In this document: positions 7,504-15,132 of the stretch, one piece after another
How positions within the stretch are numbered: the first letter of the stretch is position 1
Layout: the number at the start of each line of letters is the position of its first letter
DNA from: Beijerinckiaceae bacterium
GTDB lineage: Bacteria; Pseudomonadota; Alphaproteobacteria; Rhizobiales; Beijerinckiaceae
Assembly (NCBI GenBank): GCA_947475995.1
Contig: CANJNI010000033.1
Location: 1-49,396, forward strand
Reading direction: 5' to 3'
DNA: 49,396 nt
Notes under the pieces: generated by a model
Told to the model about the DNA's origin: nothing
The model's input: the letters and a program-made list of their open reading frames with translations, nothing else
Database searches by the model: none
Made by a program: the position numbers and the translations under genes

Positions 7504-7641
7504 CTAGCCGACGAGCATGAAGAGCGCGCCCATGAGGCCCGTCACCACGGCAGCCGGGAGCAGCAGCGATGTCAGGCCGTTCTCGCGTCGGTGCGCGAAA
7601 TATTCGGGATCGAGACGTCCGGGACTTTCGAGATCAGGCAT
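7504..7641 (-). CDS. 45-aa single-span membrane protein
   Basis: A short gene with an ideal ribosome site (GAAGGAGATACGCC before the ATG at 7641). The 45 residues begin with an acidic/polar head (MPDLESPGRLDPEYFAHRRE) followed by one hydrophobic helix (LLLPAAVVTGLMGALFMLVG) that reaches the C-terminus. It probably sits in the inner membrane with a cytoplasmic N-terminus. Its function is unknown. It is divergent from the oxidoreductase gene, with 150 bp between them. Confidence 0.65.
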   Translation of the reverse strand: MPDLESPGRLDPEYFAHRRENGLTSLLLPAAVVTGLMGALFMLVG

Positions 7642-7790
7642 GGCGTATCTCCTTCGTGAGAGAGCAACGCCGCCGATTCACCAATGTTCAGGCGTTGGCT
7701 TCACGGACGCGCGAGCGCGGGCCGTCCCGGGTCTTCCAATCGGCTCTGTGTCTGGCGTAAGGGTGGCTGACGAACCATCCGGGAGGAAAC

Positions 7791-8756
7791 ATGAAAGCCG
7801 CCATTTCAACCGCAGACGGTTTGAAGGTCACGGATATTGCCGAACCGCAGGCCAAACCCCACGAGGTGCTGGTGCGCGTGCGCGCCGCCGGCCTCAATCG
7901 CGCCGACCTGAACGCCGCGCGCGGCACGGGAAACCACGGCTCGATGGGCGCCGTTCTGGGTCTCGACTGGGCGGGCGAAGTCGTCGAGGTCGGCAACGAG
8001 GCGCAGGGCGGCTTCAAGCCGGGCGATCGCGTGATGTGCGCAGGCTCGGGCGGGTATGCCGAATATGCGGTCGCCGACTGGGGCCGCATCTGTCCCATGC
8101 CGGAGGGCATGAACTTCGAGACCGCCGCGACCCTGCCGGTGGCGCTCGGCACCATGCATGACGCAATTGTGACCAACGGAAAACTGAAATCCGGGGAATC
8201 CATCCTGATTCAGGGCGCGAGTTCAGGCCTCGGGCTGATGGGCCTGCAGATCGCCAGGCTGCTCGGCGCCGGAAAGGTGTTCGGCACATCCACCAACCCG
8301 GCCAAACGCGAGAGGCTGAAGGATTTCGGAGCGGACGCAGCTATCGATACCGGCGCAGCCGGTTGGGCGGATCAGGTGCTGGCGCAAACGGACGGCAAGG
8401 GCGTGAACCTCATCGTCGACCAGGTCTCCGGCCCGGTCGCGAACGGAAATCTTTCTTGCGCCGCGATCCTTGGCCGCATCGTCAATGTGGGACGTCTGGG
8501 TGGCGGCAAGGCCGTATTCGATTTCGACCTCCATGCCCGCCGGCGCATCACCTATGTGGGCGTGACGCACGGCACGCGCTCTGTCGCCGAACTGTGCGAG
8601 GAGGTGCGGGTCATGTGGGGCGATCTCGCCGCCCATGTGGCCGCAGGCCGCCTGTCACTGCCGATCGACAAGATCTACCCGCTGGCCGAGGCCGCCGCCG
8701 CTCATGCGCGGATGAAGGCGAACCAGCATTTCGGCAAGATCCTGCTGCTGCCGTGA
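7791..8756 (+). CDS. Zinc-type MDR oxidoreductase (quinone oxidoreductase-like)
   Basis: A 321-aa medium-chain dehydrogenase/reductase, probably an NADPH:quinone or enone reductase in the cytoplasm. The N-terminal catalytic GroES-like fold shows VLVRVRAAGLNRADLNAARG and GLDWAGEVVEVG. The Rossmann motif is GASSGLGLMGLQIARLLGA (about residues 145-163), followed by FGTSTNPAKRERLKDFGAD, typical of NADP(H) choice. There are no zinc-ligand clusters, which favours the QOR branch. GGGAGGAAAC precedes the ATG. It is probably monocistronic and convergent with the HU-like gene. The substrate is unknown. Confidence 0.88.
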   Translation: MKAAISTADGLKVTDIAEPQAKPHEVLVRVRAAGLNRADLNAARGTGNHGSMGAVLGLDWAGEVVEVGNEAQGGFKPGDRVMCAGSGGYAEYAVADWGRICPMPEGMNFETAATLPVALGTMHDAIVTNGKLKSGESILIQGASSGLGLMGLQIARLLGAGKVFGTSTNPAKRERLKDFGADAAIDTGAAGWADQVLAQTDGKGVNLIVDQVSGPVANGNLSCAAILGRIVNVGRLGGGKAVFDFDLHARRRITYVGVTHGTRSVAELCEEVRVMWGDLAAHVAAGRLSLPIDKIYPLAEAAAAHARMKANQHFGKILLLP

Positions 8757-8767
8757 AGCAAACAAAA

Positions 8768-8850
8768 CCACGCGCTGCTTTCGCGGCGCGTGGTGAAAGC
8801 TGACAGCCGTCAGCGGACCGTGAAACTCGAGCGGTTGCCGAAGCAACCGC
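8768..8850 (-). terminator. Two stacked hairpins after the HU-like gene
   Basis: Nearest the stop, 8831-8838 and 8843-8850 form GCGGTTGC-TTCG-GCAACCGC on the minus strand, a C(UUCG)G-type tetraloop hairpin. Further on, CCACGCGC / GCGCGTGG (8768-8775, 8786-8793) is followed on the minus strand by TTTTGTTTG, an intrinsic terminator. Together they separate the HU-like gene from the convergent oxidoreductase gene. Confidence 0.7.
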
Positions 8851-8856
8851 AGGAAA

Positions 8857-9192
8857 TCAGATCGATTCCTTGAGTTCCTTGGCGGCCCGGAAGGCGACCT
8901 TCTTGCTGGCCTTGATCTTGATCGCTTCGCCGGTCGCAGGGTTGCGGCCCATGCGGGCGGCGCGCTTGCGAACCTGCAGGATGCCGAGGCCGACGATGCG
9001 GACCTTGGAGCCCTTCTTCAGGTGCTTGGCGATCGAGTCGATCGCGCCGGTCAGGATGGCCTCGGCGCGCGACTTGGGGAGTTCGTGCGCATCGGCCGCC
9101 TCGGCGGCAAGATGTTTCAGCGTGACGACGGCGGCAGCAGCCGCCTTCGCGCCAGTTGCGGCGGCTTTCTTGGGTGCGGCAGATTTTGCCAT
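8857..9192 (-). CDS. HU-family DNA-binding protein with Ala/Lys-rich N-terminal extension
   Basis: A 111-aa nucleoid protein. The HU/IHF fold runs from about residue 27 (TLKHLAAEAADAHELPKSRA) to the end, with the beta-arm region RKRAARMGRNPATGEAIKI and the closing VAFRAAKELKES. The first 25 residues are an extra Ala/Lys/Pro stretch (AKSAAPKKAAATGAKAAAAA). This resembles the low-complexity tails of histone-like proteins and is longer than the roughly 90-aa canonical HU. The ATG at 9192 has GGAG upstream; an in-frame GTG at 9201 is an alternative. A sigma70-like promoter with an internal palindrome lies upstream. Confidence 0.9.
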   Translation of the reverse strand: MAKSAAPKKAAATGAKAAAAAVVTLKHLAAEAADAHELPKSRAEAILTGAIDSIAKHLKKGSKVRIVGLGILQVRKRAARMGRNPATGEAIKIKASKKVAFRAAKELKESI

Positions 9193-9223
9193 TCGAATCA
9201 CTCCGCTAGAGTTGAGCCCGAGA

Positions 9224-9252
9224 AATATACACTTTGTGTAACCTCTCGCAAA
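9224..9252 (-). promoter_or_regulatory. Promoter of the HU-like gene with internal palindrome
   Basis: On the minus strand TTTGCG (9252-9247) and TATATT (9229-9224) are spaced 17 bp apart. The spacer and the edge of the -10 contain TACACTTTGTGTA (9228-9240), an exact inverted repeat well placed to act as an operator. Confidence 0.5.
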
Positions 9253-9267
9253 ATCATCCCGTCAATA

Positions 9268-9288
9268 AAGGACCTTCGAAAGGCCCTT
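9268..9288 (-). terminator. Hairpin after the TauD-like gene
   Basis: A 9-bp stem (AAGGGCCTT with AAGGTCCTT on the minus strand, one G-U) with a 3-nt loop, followed by TTATTGAC. It lies between the dioxygenase stop and the HU-like promoter. Confidence 0.5.
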
Positions 9289-9335
9289 GACGCAATCCGC
9301 GCCGGACGGGCGAATCATGCGGCCGTGCCGAATTT

Positions 9336-10250
9336 CTAAGCAGCCGCACGGGCTTGGGAAAGCGCCTGCCGGACGAAAGCGGCGTCGAACACCTTGTCGC
9401 CCTCCACCTGGCAGCGCCAGATGAGACGGTGTTCCTCGGGACCGAAATCCAGCACCGCATGATGCACAGTGCGCAGATTGTCCCACATCATCACATCGCC
9501 TTCGCACCAGTCGTATACGAAATGGAACTTCGGCTGCATGATGTGCTTGAGCAGATATTGCAGCATTTCATCGCGCTCGCCGGGCGGCAGGCCTTCGATG
9601 TAATCGACATGTCCCGGATCGCAATAAAGCGTCTTGCGCCCGCTGATCGGATGCGTCGCGATGATGCGATGGCGCACCGGCTCCTTCTTGTGCGCCTTGT
9701 GCGAATTGGTTCCGTATTCGGGAAAGGGCGTGCGCTCGATCGACGTGTAGTTCTCGCCCGTATAGACGCCATAGGCGTCCGTCAGCCGCGCCTTGATGTC
9801 GTCCGGCAAGTCCTCATATGCGGCTTGCAGATTGTAGAACTCCGTTCCGCCCAGCACGCGCCCGTCACGGCGCGGAACCTTCAGGGCGTAGAGTACGTTC
9901 GCAAAACCCGGCGTCTCGTTATGCACCATGTCGGTGTGCCAGATGACGCCTGCGTCGGTCGCCCCGATGGGTTGGCCGTTTTCCTTGATGTTCGACAGAA
10001 TGTTGATCTCCGGCACGCCCGGCGCGGTGAAGATCGCCAGCCGTCCGCGGATCGCCTGCGTATGTCCGAAATGCGCGGCGAAATCGCGCTGCTGCGCGGG
10101 CGTGATCGTCTGTCCGGGAAAGCGCAGCAGGCCGTAATCGCCGATCGCCTTCAGCACCAGTCCGAACGTCGCCGCATCGAGCGGTTTTGAAACGTCGACG
10201 CCGCGCACGCTCGCACCCAGATGCGATGACAAAGGTTCAATCGAAATCAA
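9336..10250 (-). CDS. TauD/TfdA-family Fe(II)/2-oxoglutarate dioxygenase
   Basis: A non-heme iron dioxygenase that couples 2-oxoglutarate oxidation to hydroxylation of a small acid. The fold starts with ISIEPLSSHLGASVRGVDVS. WHTDM supplies the HxD iron ligands, HHAVLDF the distal His, and HRLIWR the 2-oxoglutarate Arg. The frame is open upstream to an ATG at 10280, but GGGAGGAAACC sits just before a TTG at 10250 and the family N-terminus begins there, so TTG is the likely start (304 aa). It follows the first TctC-like gene by 39 bp in the same direction, suggesting it acts on the acid that protein binds. The substrate is unknown. Confidence 0.87.
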   Translation of the reverse strand: MISIEPLSSHLGASVRGVDVSKPLDAATFGLVLKAIGDYGLLRFPGQTITPAQQRDFAAHFGHTQAIRGRLAIFTAPGVPEINILSNIKENGQPIGATDAGVIWHTDMVHNETPGFANVLYALKVPRRDGRVLGGTEFYNLQAAYEDLPDDIKARLTDAYGVYTGENYTSIERTPFPEYGTNSHKAHKKEPVRHRIIATHPISGRKTLYCDPGHVDYIEGLPPGERDEMLQYLLKHIMQPKFHFVYDWCEGDVMMWDNLRTVHHAVLDFGPEEHRLIWRCQVEGDKVFDAAFVRQALSQARAAA

Positions 10251-10289
10251 GGTTTCCTCCCTGGCCGCATGACGGGCCATTCTGCAAGG

Positions 10290-11306
10290 TCAATTCTCTT
10301 TGGTCAGTTCCATCGTCTTGCGAACGACCGCCTGCGGAATCCTGTAGACGCCCGCCACCATCTTCTCCATCGCCACATGGTCGGATGGATTGACAGCCAT
10401 GCGCAGCTTCTTCGTTTCGGCAAGAAAATCCGGGTCGCGCATCATTGCCATGAAGGACGAGCGCAGCGCCTCGACGCGATCGTTCGGCACTTCCTTGGTC
10501 AGCACATAAGGGCGGCCAAGCAGATTGCGGGCGATGAGAAGCTCCAGCATCTGCCGGTCTTCCTCGCTCTTGGCGAATTTCGTCGCCGGCGGCGTGCCCG
10601 GCAATTCCGGCACCGGCTCCGAATTGAGCAGGATCAGCCAGGTGATCTCATCGCGCTCGATGAGACGCGGCTGCGAGGCAAGCAGCGAGTCGTAGGAGAC
10701 GCACGTCCCGTCGACCTCCTTGCGCTCGATGGCGAGGATCTGCTCGGCCGACGAATAGCCCATGATGGTCTTGAATTTCGTACCCACGAGCGTGTTGTAG
10801 ACATTCGCCATCACGGTCGCGTTGGAATTCGCCCCGGTGGCCGAAATCAGCACCTCGTTCTTCATCGCATCTTCGAGCGTCTTGACCGGCGAATCCTTGC
10901 GAACGAAGCAGGCGTTGTATTGCGGCGCGACATTGCCGATCCACTTCACCTCGCGCGGATCATATTTGGTCACCTTGCCCTGGTCGATGACATGCTCGGT
11001 CACATTCGCCGCGAAGGGCGAACCGATGACCGTACCGTCCTTGGGGGCTGCGGTGACCAGATAGTTGAACATCGTGATGCCGTTCGCGCCCGGCATGTTC
11101 TGCACGATGATGTTCGGATTGCCCGGAATGAACTTGCCCCAGTAGCGCGCCAGCGTTCGGCTGTAAGTGTCGTAACCGCCCCCGACGCCGCTGCCGACCA
11201 GAATGGTGACGTTCTTGCCACGATAGAAATCGGCGACGCCCTGCGCGCTGGCGCCGGACGCCAATCCCGCAATTGCAAGCGCCAGCAGCGATGATCTGAA
11301 CATCAT
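10290..11306 (-). CDS. TctC/Bug-family periplasmic substrate-binding protein 1
   Basis: A 338-aa periplasmic receptor of the tripartite tricarboxylate transporter class. It has a signal peptide (SSLLALAIAGLASGASAQ), then ADFYRGKNVTILVGSGVGGG, and the conserved PGNPNIIVQNMPGANG and AAPKDGTVIG segments. Bug proteins bind carboxylates, usually by bridging waters. GGGAGG lies upstream of the ATG at 11306; a second ATG follows directly. It is divergent from the TcuA-like gene and upstream of the dioxygenase. No TctA/TctB membrane partners are visible, so its transporter must be encoded elsewhere, or the protein is a sensor. Confidence 0.9.
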   Translation of the reverse strand: MMFRSSLLALAIAGLASGASAQGVADFYRGKNVTILVGSGVGGGYDTYSRTLARYWGKFIPGNPNIIVQNMPGANGITMFNYLVTAAPKDGTVIGSPFAANVTEHVIDQGKVTKYDPREVKWIGNVAPQYNACFVRKDSPVKTLEDAMKNEVLISATGANSNATVMANVYNTLVGTKFKTIMGYSSAEQILAIERKEVDGTCVSYDSLLASQPRLIERDEITWLILLNSEPVPELPGTPPATKFAKSEEDRQMLELLIARNLLGRPYVLTKEVPNDRVEALRSSFMAMMRDPDFLAETKKLRMAVNPSDHVAMEKMVAGVYRIPQAVVRKTMELTKEN

Positions 11307-11469
11307 CTTCAAAATTCCTCCCTGTGCGGCCGGCCCCGAACGGCCCGCCCGGCCGGGCGCTTGCTGCGCCTCTGGCCATTTGGCGAAATCTATTTGGACT
11401 GGAGCCATTCGTAAAGCATCTTCCCACGCCGCCGATTTCCATCGTAACCTGCCGAAAAGGGAGGATTGA

Positions 11470-11517
11470 ATGAGACGGATCCGGACAACGCCGGCGCGCC
11501 GGAAAGTGCGCGCATGA
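11470..11517 (+). CDS. Possible 15-aa leader peptide overlapping the TcuA-like gene
   Basis: GGGAGGATTGA places an ideal ribosome site before the ATG at 11470. The frame codes for 15 residues rich in Arg (MRRIRTTPARRKVRA) and stops at TGA 11515-11517. That stop overlaps the ATG (11514) of the flavoprotein in an ATGA junction. This looks like a translated leader or coupling peptide. It may be an accident if the flavoprotein really starts at the TTG at 11466. Confidence 0.35.
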   Translation: MRRIRTTPARRKVRA

Positions 11518-12998
11518 GCGTCCACCAACATTGCGACATCATCGTCATCGGCGGCGGAAGCTCGGCCTTTGAAGCAGCCGTCGCGGCCCGCATGGCGGGT
11601 GCGGAACGCGTGGTGATGCTGGAGAAGGCCCCGGAGTCGCAGGCAGGCGGCAACGCGCGCTTCTCGCATACCGGTTTCCGTTTCGTGTTCAGCGGCAAGG
11701 AGGAATTACGAACCTTCATTCCCGATGTGCCCGACGACATATTCGAGACGATGCAGATCGACGAATACACACGTCAGGAATTCATCGACGATCTGAACCG
11801 CGTCACGCAGGATCGCATCGACCCGGATCTGGCGGCCCACATGGTCGACAAGTCGAACGAGGCGCTGCACTGGATGAAGCAGGCGGGCATCATCTGGGCG
11901 CCGGACAAGTTCGTGGTGGTCAACGGCAAACGCTACTTCGAGCCGGGCAATATTCTCCAGCCCTTGGGCGGCGGTCGCGGCCAGTTGCAGCAATGGCGGT
12001 CCATCGCGGAGAAGCTGAACGTCGATATCCGCTTCAACGCGAAGGTCATTCGCCTGCACGGCGACCAGAGTCGGGTCGACGGCGTGCGCGTCCTGACGCC
12101 GGATGGGACATATGACCTGACGGCCAGCGCGGTGATCGCCTGCAGCGGCGGATTTCAGGCCAATGCCGAAATGCGCGCCCGCTATCTCGATGTCGGCAAC
12201 ACCGATTTCATGAAGGTGCGCGGCAGCCGCCACAACACCGGCGAAGTCATGCGCATGATGCTGGACCTCGGCGCGCAGCCCGCCGGTCATTGGCAATGGG
12301 CTCATATGTCGCCCATTGATCTGAATGCGCCGAAGATGGAAAGTTCGCTGCGCGCCGACGGCGTGGGCAACACCATGAACCGCTACGATTACCCGCTGGG
12401 TATCTCGGTCAATTCGCAGGGCGTCCGCTTCTTCGATGAAGGCGAGGCTTCGCACGCCTACACCTATGCGAAGACCGGCCGCACGGTTCACTTGCAGCCG
12501 GGCAGCATCGCCTACCAGATCTACGATCAGAAGGCGCTGGCCCACGCCAATTATGGCAAGGACCCCGGATCGACGCGATTCGAGGCCGGCACGATCCGTG
12601 AACTCGCGCAAAAGGTCGGCCTCAACCCCGACGTGCTCGAACACACGGTTCAGACCTTCAACGCCGCCGTGCGCACTGACATTCCCTATGACCGCAGCAA
12701 GCTGGACGGCCGCCGGACGGAAGGCCTGGACCCGGACAAGACCAACTGGGCGAACCCGCTCGACGAACCGCCGTTCTACGCCCTGCCCGTCACGGGCGGC
12801 ATCACCTTCACCTTCGGCGGCGTCGGCGTCAGCACGAATGCGGAAGTGCTGAACACGGAGGGACTGCCCATTCGCGGCCTTTATGCGTCGGGAGACGTGA
12901 TCGGGCTCTTCTACTTCAACTATCCGGCCTGCACGGGCCAGACGCGCAATGTCGTGTTCAGCCTTTCGGCTGCGCGCCATGCGGTCGCAACAGCCTAG
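11514..12998 (+). CDS. FAD-dependent dehydrogenase, TcuA/fumarate-reductase flavoprotein family
   Basis: A 494-aa flavoprotein resembling tricarballylate dehydrogenase TcuA, which oxidises tricarballylate to cis-aconitate. CDIIVIGGGSSAFEAAVAA is the FAD-binding dinucleotide motif, followed by VVMLEKAPESQAGGNARFSH. The C-terminal GLYASGDVIG and PACTGQTRN contact FAD. No TcuB partner is present, so the substrate is open. The start is uncertain: ATG 11514 matches the family N-terminus but has a weak ribosome site, while TTG 11466 has GGGAGGA almost touching it (510 aa). It is divergent from TctC-like protein 1 and 33 bp upstream of TctC-like protein 2, probably in one operon with the latter. Confidence 0.85.
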   Translation: MSVHQHCDIIVIGGGSSAFEAAVAARMAGAERVVMLEKAPESQAGGNARFSHTGFRFVFSGKEELRTFIPDVPDDIFETMQIDEYTRQEFIDDLNRVTQDRIDPDLAAHMVDKSNEALHWMKQAGIIWAPDKFVVVNGKRYFEPGNILQPLGGGRGQLQQWRSIAEKLNVDIRFNAKVIRLHGDQSRVDGVRVLTPDGTYDLTASAVIACSGGFQANAEMRARYLDVGNTDFMKVRGSRHNTGEVMRMMLDLGAQPAGHWQWAHMSPIDLNAPKMESSLRADGVGNTMNRYDYPLGISVNSQGVRFFDEGEASHAYTYAKTGRTVHLQPGSIAYQIYDQKALAHANYGKDPGSTRFEAGTIRELAQKVGLNPDVLEHTVQTFNAAVRTDIPYDRSKLDGRRTEGLDPDKTNWANPLDEPPFYALPVTGGITFTFGGVGVSTNAEVLNTEGLPIRGLYASGDVIGLFYFNYPACTGQTRNVVFSLSAARHAVATA

Positions 12999-13031
12999 GC
13001 GCGCAAGACGCCAATCCGACGGGAGGACAAA

Positions 13032-14042
13032 ATGAACATTCTGAAGGGCGCACTCGCACTGGCTATCGGGCTCGCCTCCGGCGCGGCTGCAGCGCAAACG
13101 CCGGAGCAGTTTTATCGCGGCAAGCAATTGAAGTTCATCGCCAGCTATGCGGCCGGGACAGATTACGACCAGTGGTCGAGGCTCATCGGACGGCACCTGT
13201 CCAAACATGTGCCGGGCAATCCCTCCATCGTCGTGCAGAACATGGTGGGCGCGGGCGGCATGCAGGGCGCGAACCATCTGGCGACTGCGGCCGAGAAGGA
13301 CGGCACGACGATCATGATGATCGGTCGCAACCTGCCCTATCAGGCGCTGACCAAGGACCCCGGCGTGCGGTTTGATCCGCTGAGCTTCAACTGGATCGGC
13401 AGCCCCGAAGTCGCCACCCGCGTTTGCTCGGTTCTCGACACGGCGCCGGCGAAAAAGGCCGAAGACGTCTTCGCCATCGAGACGATCGTGGGCGGCAATG
13501 GCGCGGGTTCGGCGGTGACGCAAACGCCGACTCTCCTCAACGCCTTGCTCGGCGCAAAATTCAAGATCGTCGAAGGCTACCCGGCGCCCTCCGACATCAT
13601 TCTGGCAATGGAGCGCGGCGAGGTTCACGGCTTCTGCGGGAGCTACCTGTCGATGCACCAGACTCCCGGCTGGCTGCAGAACGGCCGCCTGCGCATCCTG
13701 TTCAATCTGGAACAGTCGCCGATCCCGGGCGTCAATGCGCCCTCGATCTTCCAGTTCGTGAAGACCGAGGAGCAGAAAAAGATTCTGTCGATCTACTCGT
13801 CCAGCGTCGAACTCGGGCGGCCCATCGCGGCTCCGCCAGGCGTTCCGGCCGACCGCGTGGCGGCGCTACGGACAGCTTTCGAGAATGCCATGAAGGACCC
13901 CGAACTCGTCGCAGAGGCGACCAAGCAGAAGCTCGACATTCAGGTCGTGACAGGTACGGAAGTGGAGACGCTCATCAGGAACCTGATGGCTTCGCCGCCC
14001 GATCTGATCGAGAAGGTGAATCAGATGACGCGGGGGAAATAA
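13032..14042 (+). CDS. TctC/Bug-family periplasmic substrate-binding protein 2
   Basis: A 336-aa exported receptor, with signal peptide LALAIGLASGAAAAQ. It shares with the first TctC-like protein the frame FYRGK, YDQWSRLIGRHLSKHVPGNP, VVQNMVGAGGMQG and AAEKDGTT, but is clearly diverged. GGGAGGACAAA precedes the ATG. It lies downstream of the TcuA-like gene and is probably cotranscribed with it, suggesting uptake or sensing of the same acid. No membrane subunits are encoded nearby. Confidence 0.9.
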   Translation: MNILKGALALAIGLASGAAAAQTPEQFYRGKQLKFIASYAAGTDYDQWSRLIGRHLSKHVPGNPSIVVQNMVGAGGMQGANHLATAAEKDGTTIMMIGRNLPYQALTKDPGVRFDPLSFNWIGSPEVATRVCSVLDTAPAKKAEDVFAIETIVGGNGAGSAVTQTPTLLNALLGAKFKIVEGYPAPSDIILAMERGEVHGFCGSYLSMHQTPGWLQNGRLRILFNLEQSPIPGVNAPSIFQFVKTEEQKKILSIYSSSVELGRPIAAPPGVPADRVAALRTAFENAMKDPELVAEATKQKLDIQVVTGTEVETLIRNLMASPPDLIEKVNQMTRGK

Positions 14043-14055
14043 CCCCGCCCGTCAG

Positions 14056-14080
14056 CCTTCAGGTCTTCTTCCTGAAGGCG
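14056..14080. terminator. Hairpin shared by convergent TctC-like and sspB genes
   Basis: GCCTTCAGG (14056-14064) and CCTGAAGGC (14072-14080) form a perfect 9-bp stem with a 7-nt loop rich in T. The stem lies inside the last codons of sspB and 14 bp beyond the TctC-like stop, so it could end transcription from either side. Confidence 0.5.
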
Positions 14081-14655
14081 TCGATGGACACGACCTTCGC
14101 GCCGGAATCCGCTTCGGCGGGCTTTTCGGCGGCCGGTTCGGGCTTCTTCTCGGCAATATCGGCCTCGGCCTTGCCGGTCTTCTCGGGCTTGGGCTCGGTC
14201 CGTGGCTCAGCCTTGAGGGCGGCCACGGGCGCGACCGCGACCGGCTTGGTCGGCACGATGGCCGGCTCCGTGTCGTTCGCGCCGGTCTCGACTTCCGGTT
14301 CCTGAAGCTCGAACTTCAGGGCAAACCCGACCGACGGATCGCCGAACTGGGTGATGGCGTCGAACGGCACCAGCACGCTTTCGGCAATGTTGTTGAAGGA
14401 CAGGCCGACCTCGAAATTGGCCTCCGTGACTGACAGGTCCCAGAACTGGTGCTGCAGCACGATGGTCATTTCGTCCGGATAGCGCTCGCGCATGCGCGCC
14501 GACAGCCGGACGCCCGGCGCCTGGGTGCGGAAGCTCACGAAGAAATGGTGCTCTCCGGGCAGGCCCTCGCGGGCCGCCTCGGACAGAACCCGGCGAACGA
14601 CGCTTCTCAAGGCATCCTGAACAAGCAGATCGTAACGAATGAGGTCGCTCGGCAT
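14059..14655 (-). CDS. sspB: SspB-alpha, ClpXP adaptor for ssrA-tagged proteins
   Basis: A 198-aa cytosolic adaptor that delivers ssrA-tagged proteins to ClpXP. The N-terminal domain (about 1-135) has the alpha-proteobacterial SspB pattern: LIRYDLLVQDALRSVVRRVL, then HHFFVSFRTQAPGVRLSARM, then LQHQFWDLSV. A disordered Ala/Glu/Lys/Pro linker (about 135-183) leads to the C-terminal VVSIDAFRKK motif, the ClpX-docking tail. The gene directly follows ssrA on the same strand, pairing the tagging RNA with the tag-recognition factor. Confidence 0.88.
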   Translation of the reverse strand: MPSDLIRYDLLVQDALRSVVRRVLSEAAREGLPGEHHFFVSFRTQAPGVRLSARMRERYPDEMTIVLQHQFWDLSVTEANFEVGLSFNNIAESVLVPFDAITQFGDPSVGFALKFELQEPEVETGANDTEPAIVPTKPVAVAPVAALKAEPRTEPKPEKTGKAEADIAEKKPEPAAEKPAEADSGAKVVSIDAFRKKT

Positions 14656-14676
14656 CAGGCCCTTCCAAAATAAAGT

Positions 14677-14702
14677 GGAGGCTTCTGTTGCCAGGTGCCT
14701 CC
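14677..14702 (-). terminator. ssrA terminator
   Basis: GGAGGC / GCCTCC pair around a 14-nt loop, and the minus strand continues ACTTTATTTT. It separates ssrA from the sspB start at 14655. Confidence 0.65.
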
Positions 14703-14990
14703 GAACCCCGCCTAGAAGTGCAACCCCCTAGGACTTGAATCCCAGTACCGGCACCGCATTACGCGGCGACGGCCACCGGAGCATAGTTGTCATTGGCAAC
14801 TATAAGATTGACCCGATAACGGCGGTATCATGCCGGGCAAAAGAGCACCTTTTACACCCCCGTCGATCCTATTTCGCCCCCGCCACAACCCACTGCTTCG
14901 CGGGCTCTGGTGGAGGCGCCGGGTACCGCCCCCGGGTCCGGATGGCTTATTGTGATGTCCGTTTATCACCATAGTCTCCTTGCGGAGACG
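14703..14990 (-). ncRNA. ssrA: Two-piece (permuted) alphaproteobacterial tmRNA
   Basis: The tag frame at 14797-14759 reads ANDNYAPVAVAA then TAA, just after a TAGTT resume context. The coding piece begins at 14881 with GGGGGCGAAATAGGATCGAC, the tRNA-like 5' half. The acceptor piece is encoded before it and ends in CGCCTCCACCA (CCA at 14910-14908). The strand CGCCTCC pairs with GGGGGCG to form the acceptor stem, with one G-U. The T-arm-like hairpin CCGGG-GGCGGTA-CCCGG lies in the acceptor piece. A 26-nt linker (14882-14907) is presumably cut out during maturation. A GTCTCC-GCAA-GGAGAC hairpin starts the transcript. Confidence 0.93.
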
Positions 14991-14995
14991 CACTG

Positions 14996-15024
14996 AATAT
15001 AGGCCCCGCCCGGCGATTCCGAAA
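14996..15024 (-). promoter_or_regulatory. Promoter of ssrA
   Basis: On the minus strand TTTCGG and TATATT are separated by 17 bp. The expected transcription start, near 14989, falls at the first hairpin of the acceptor piece. Confidence 0.55.
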
Positions 15025-15132
15025 GCCCTCGCGGGAAATTCCGCACACATGCGTCCTGGCCATTTGACCCAGGTCATGGGCAGCCCCTCCATCCGGCCTA
15101 GTTTGGCGGCAAGAAGAACCGGGGAGGAACAC

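Noticed and set aside
11706-13658. Open frame of 650 codons antisense to the TcuA-like and TctC-like genes
   Set aside because: It spans two real genes and their junction, has low-complexity composition and no domain or ribosome site.
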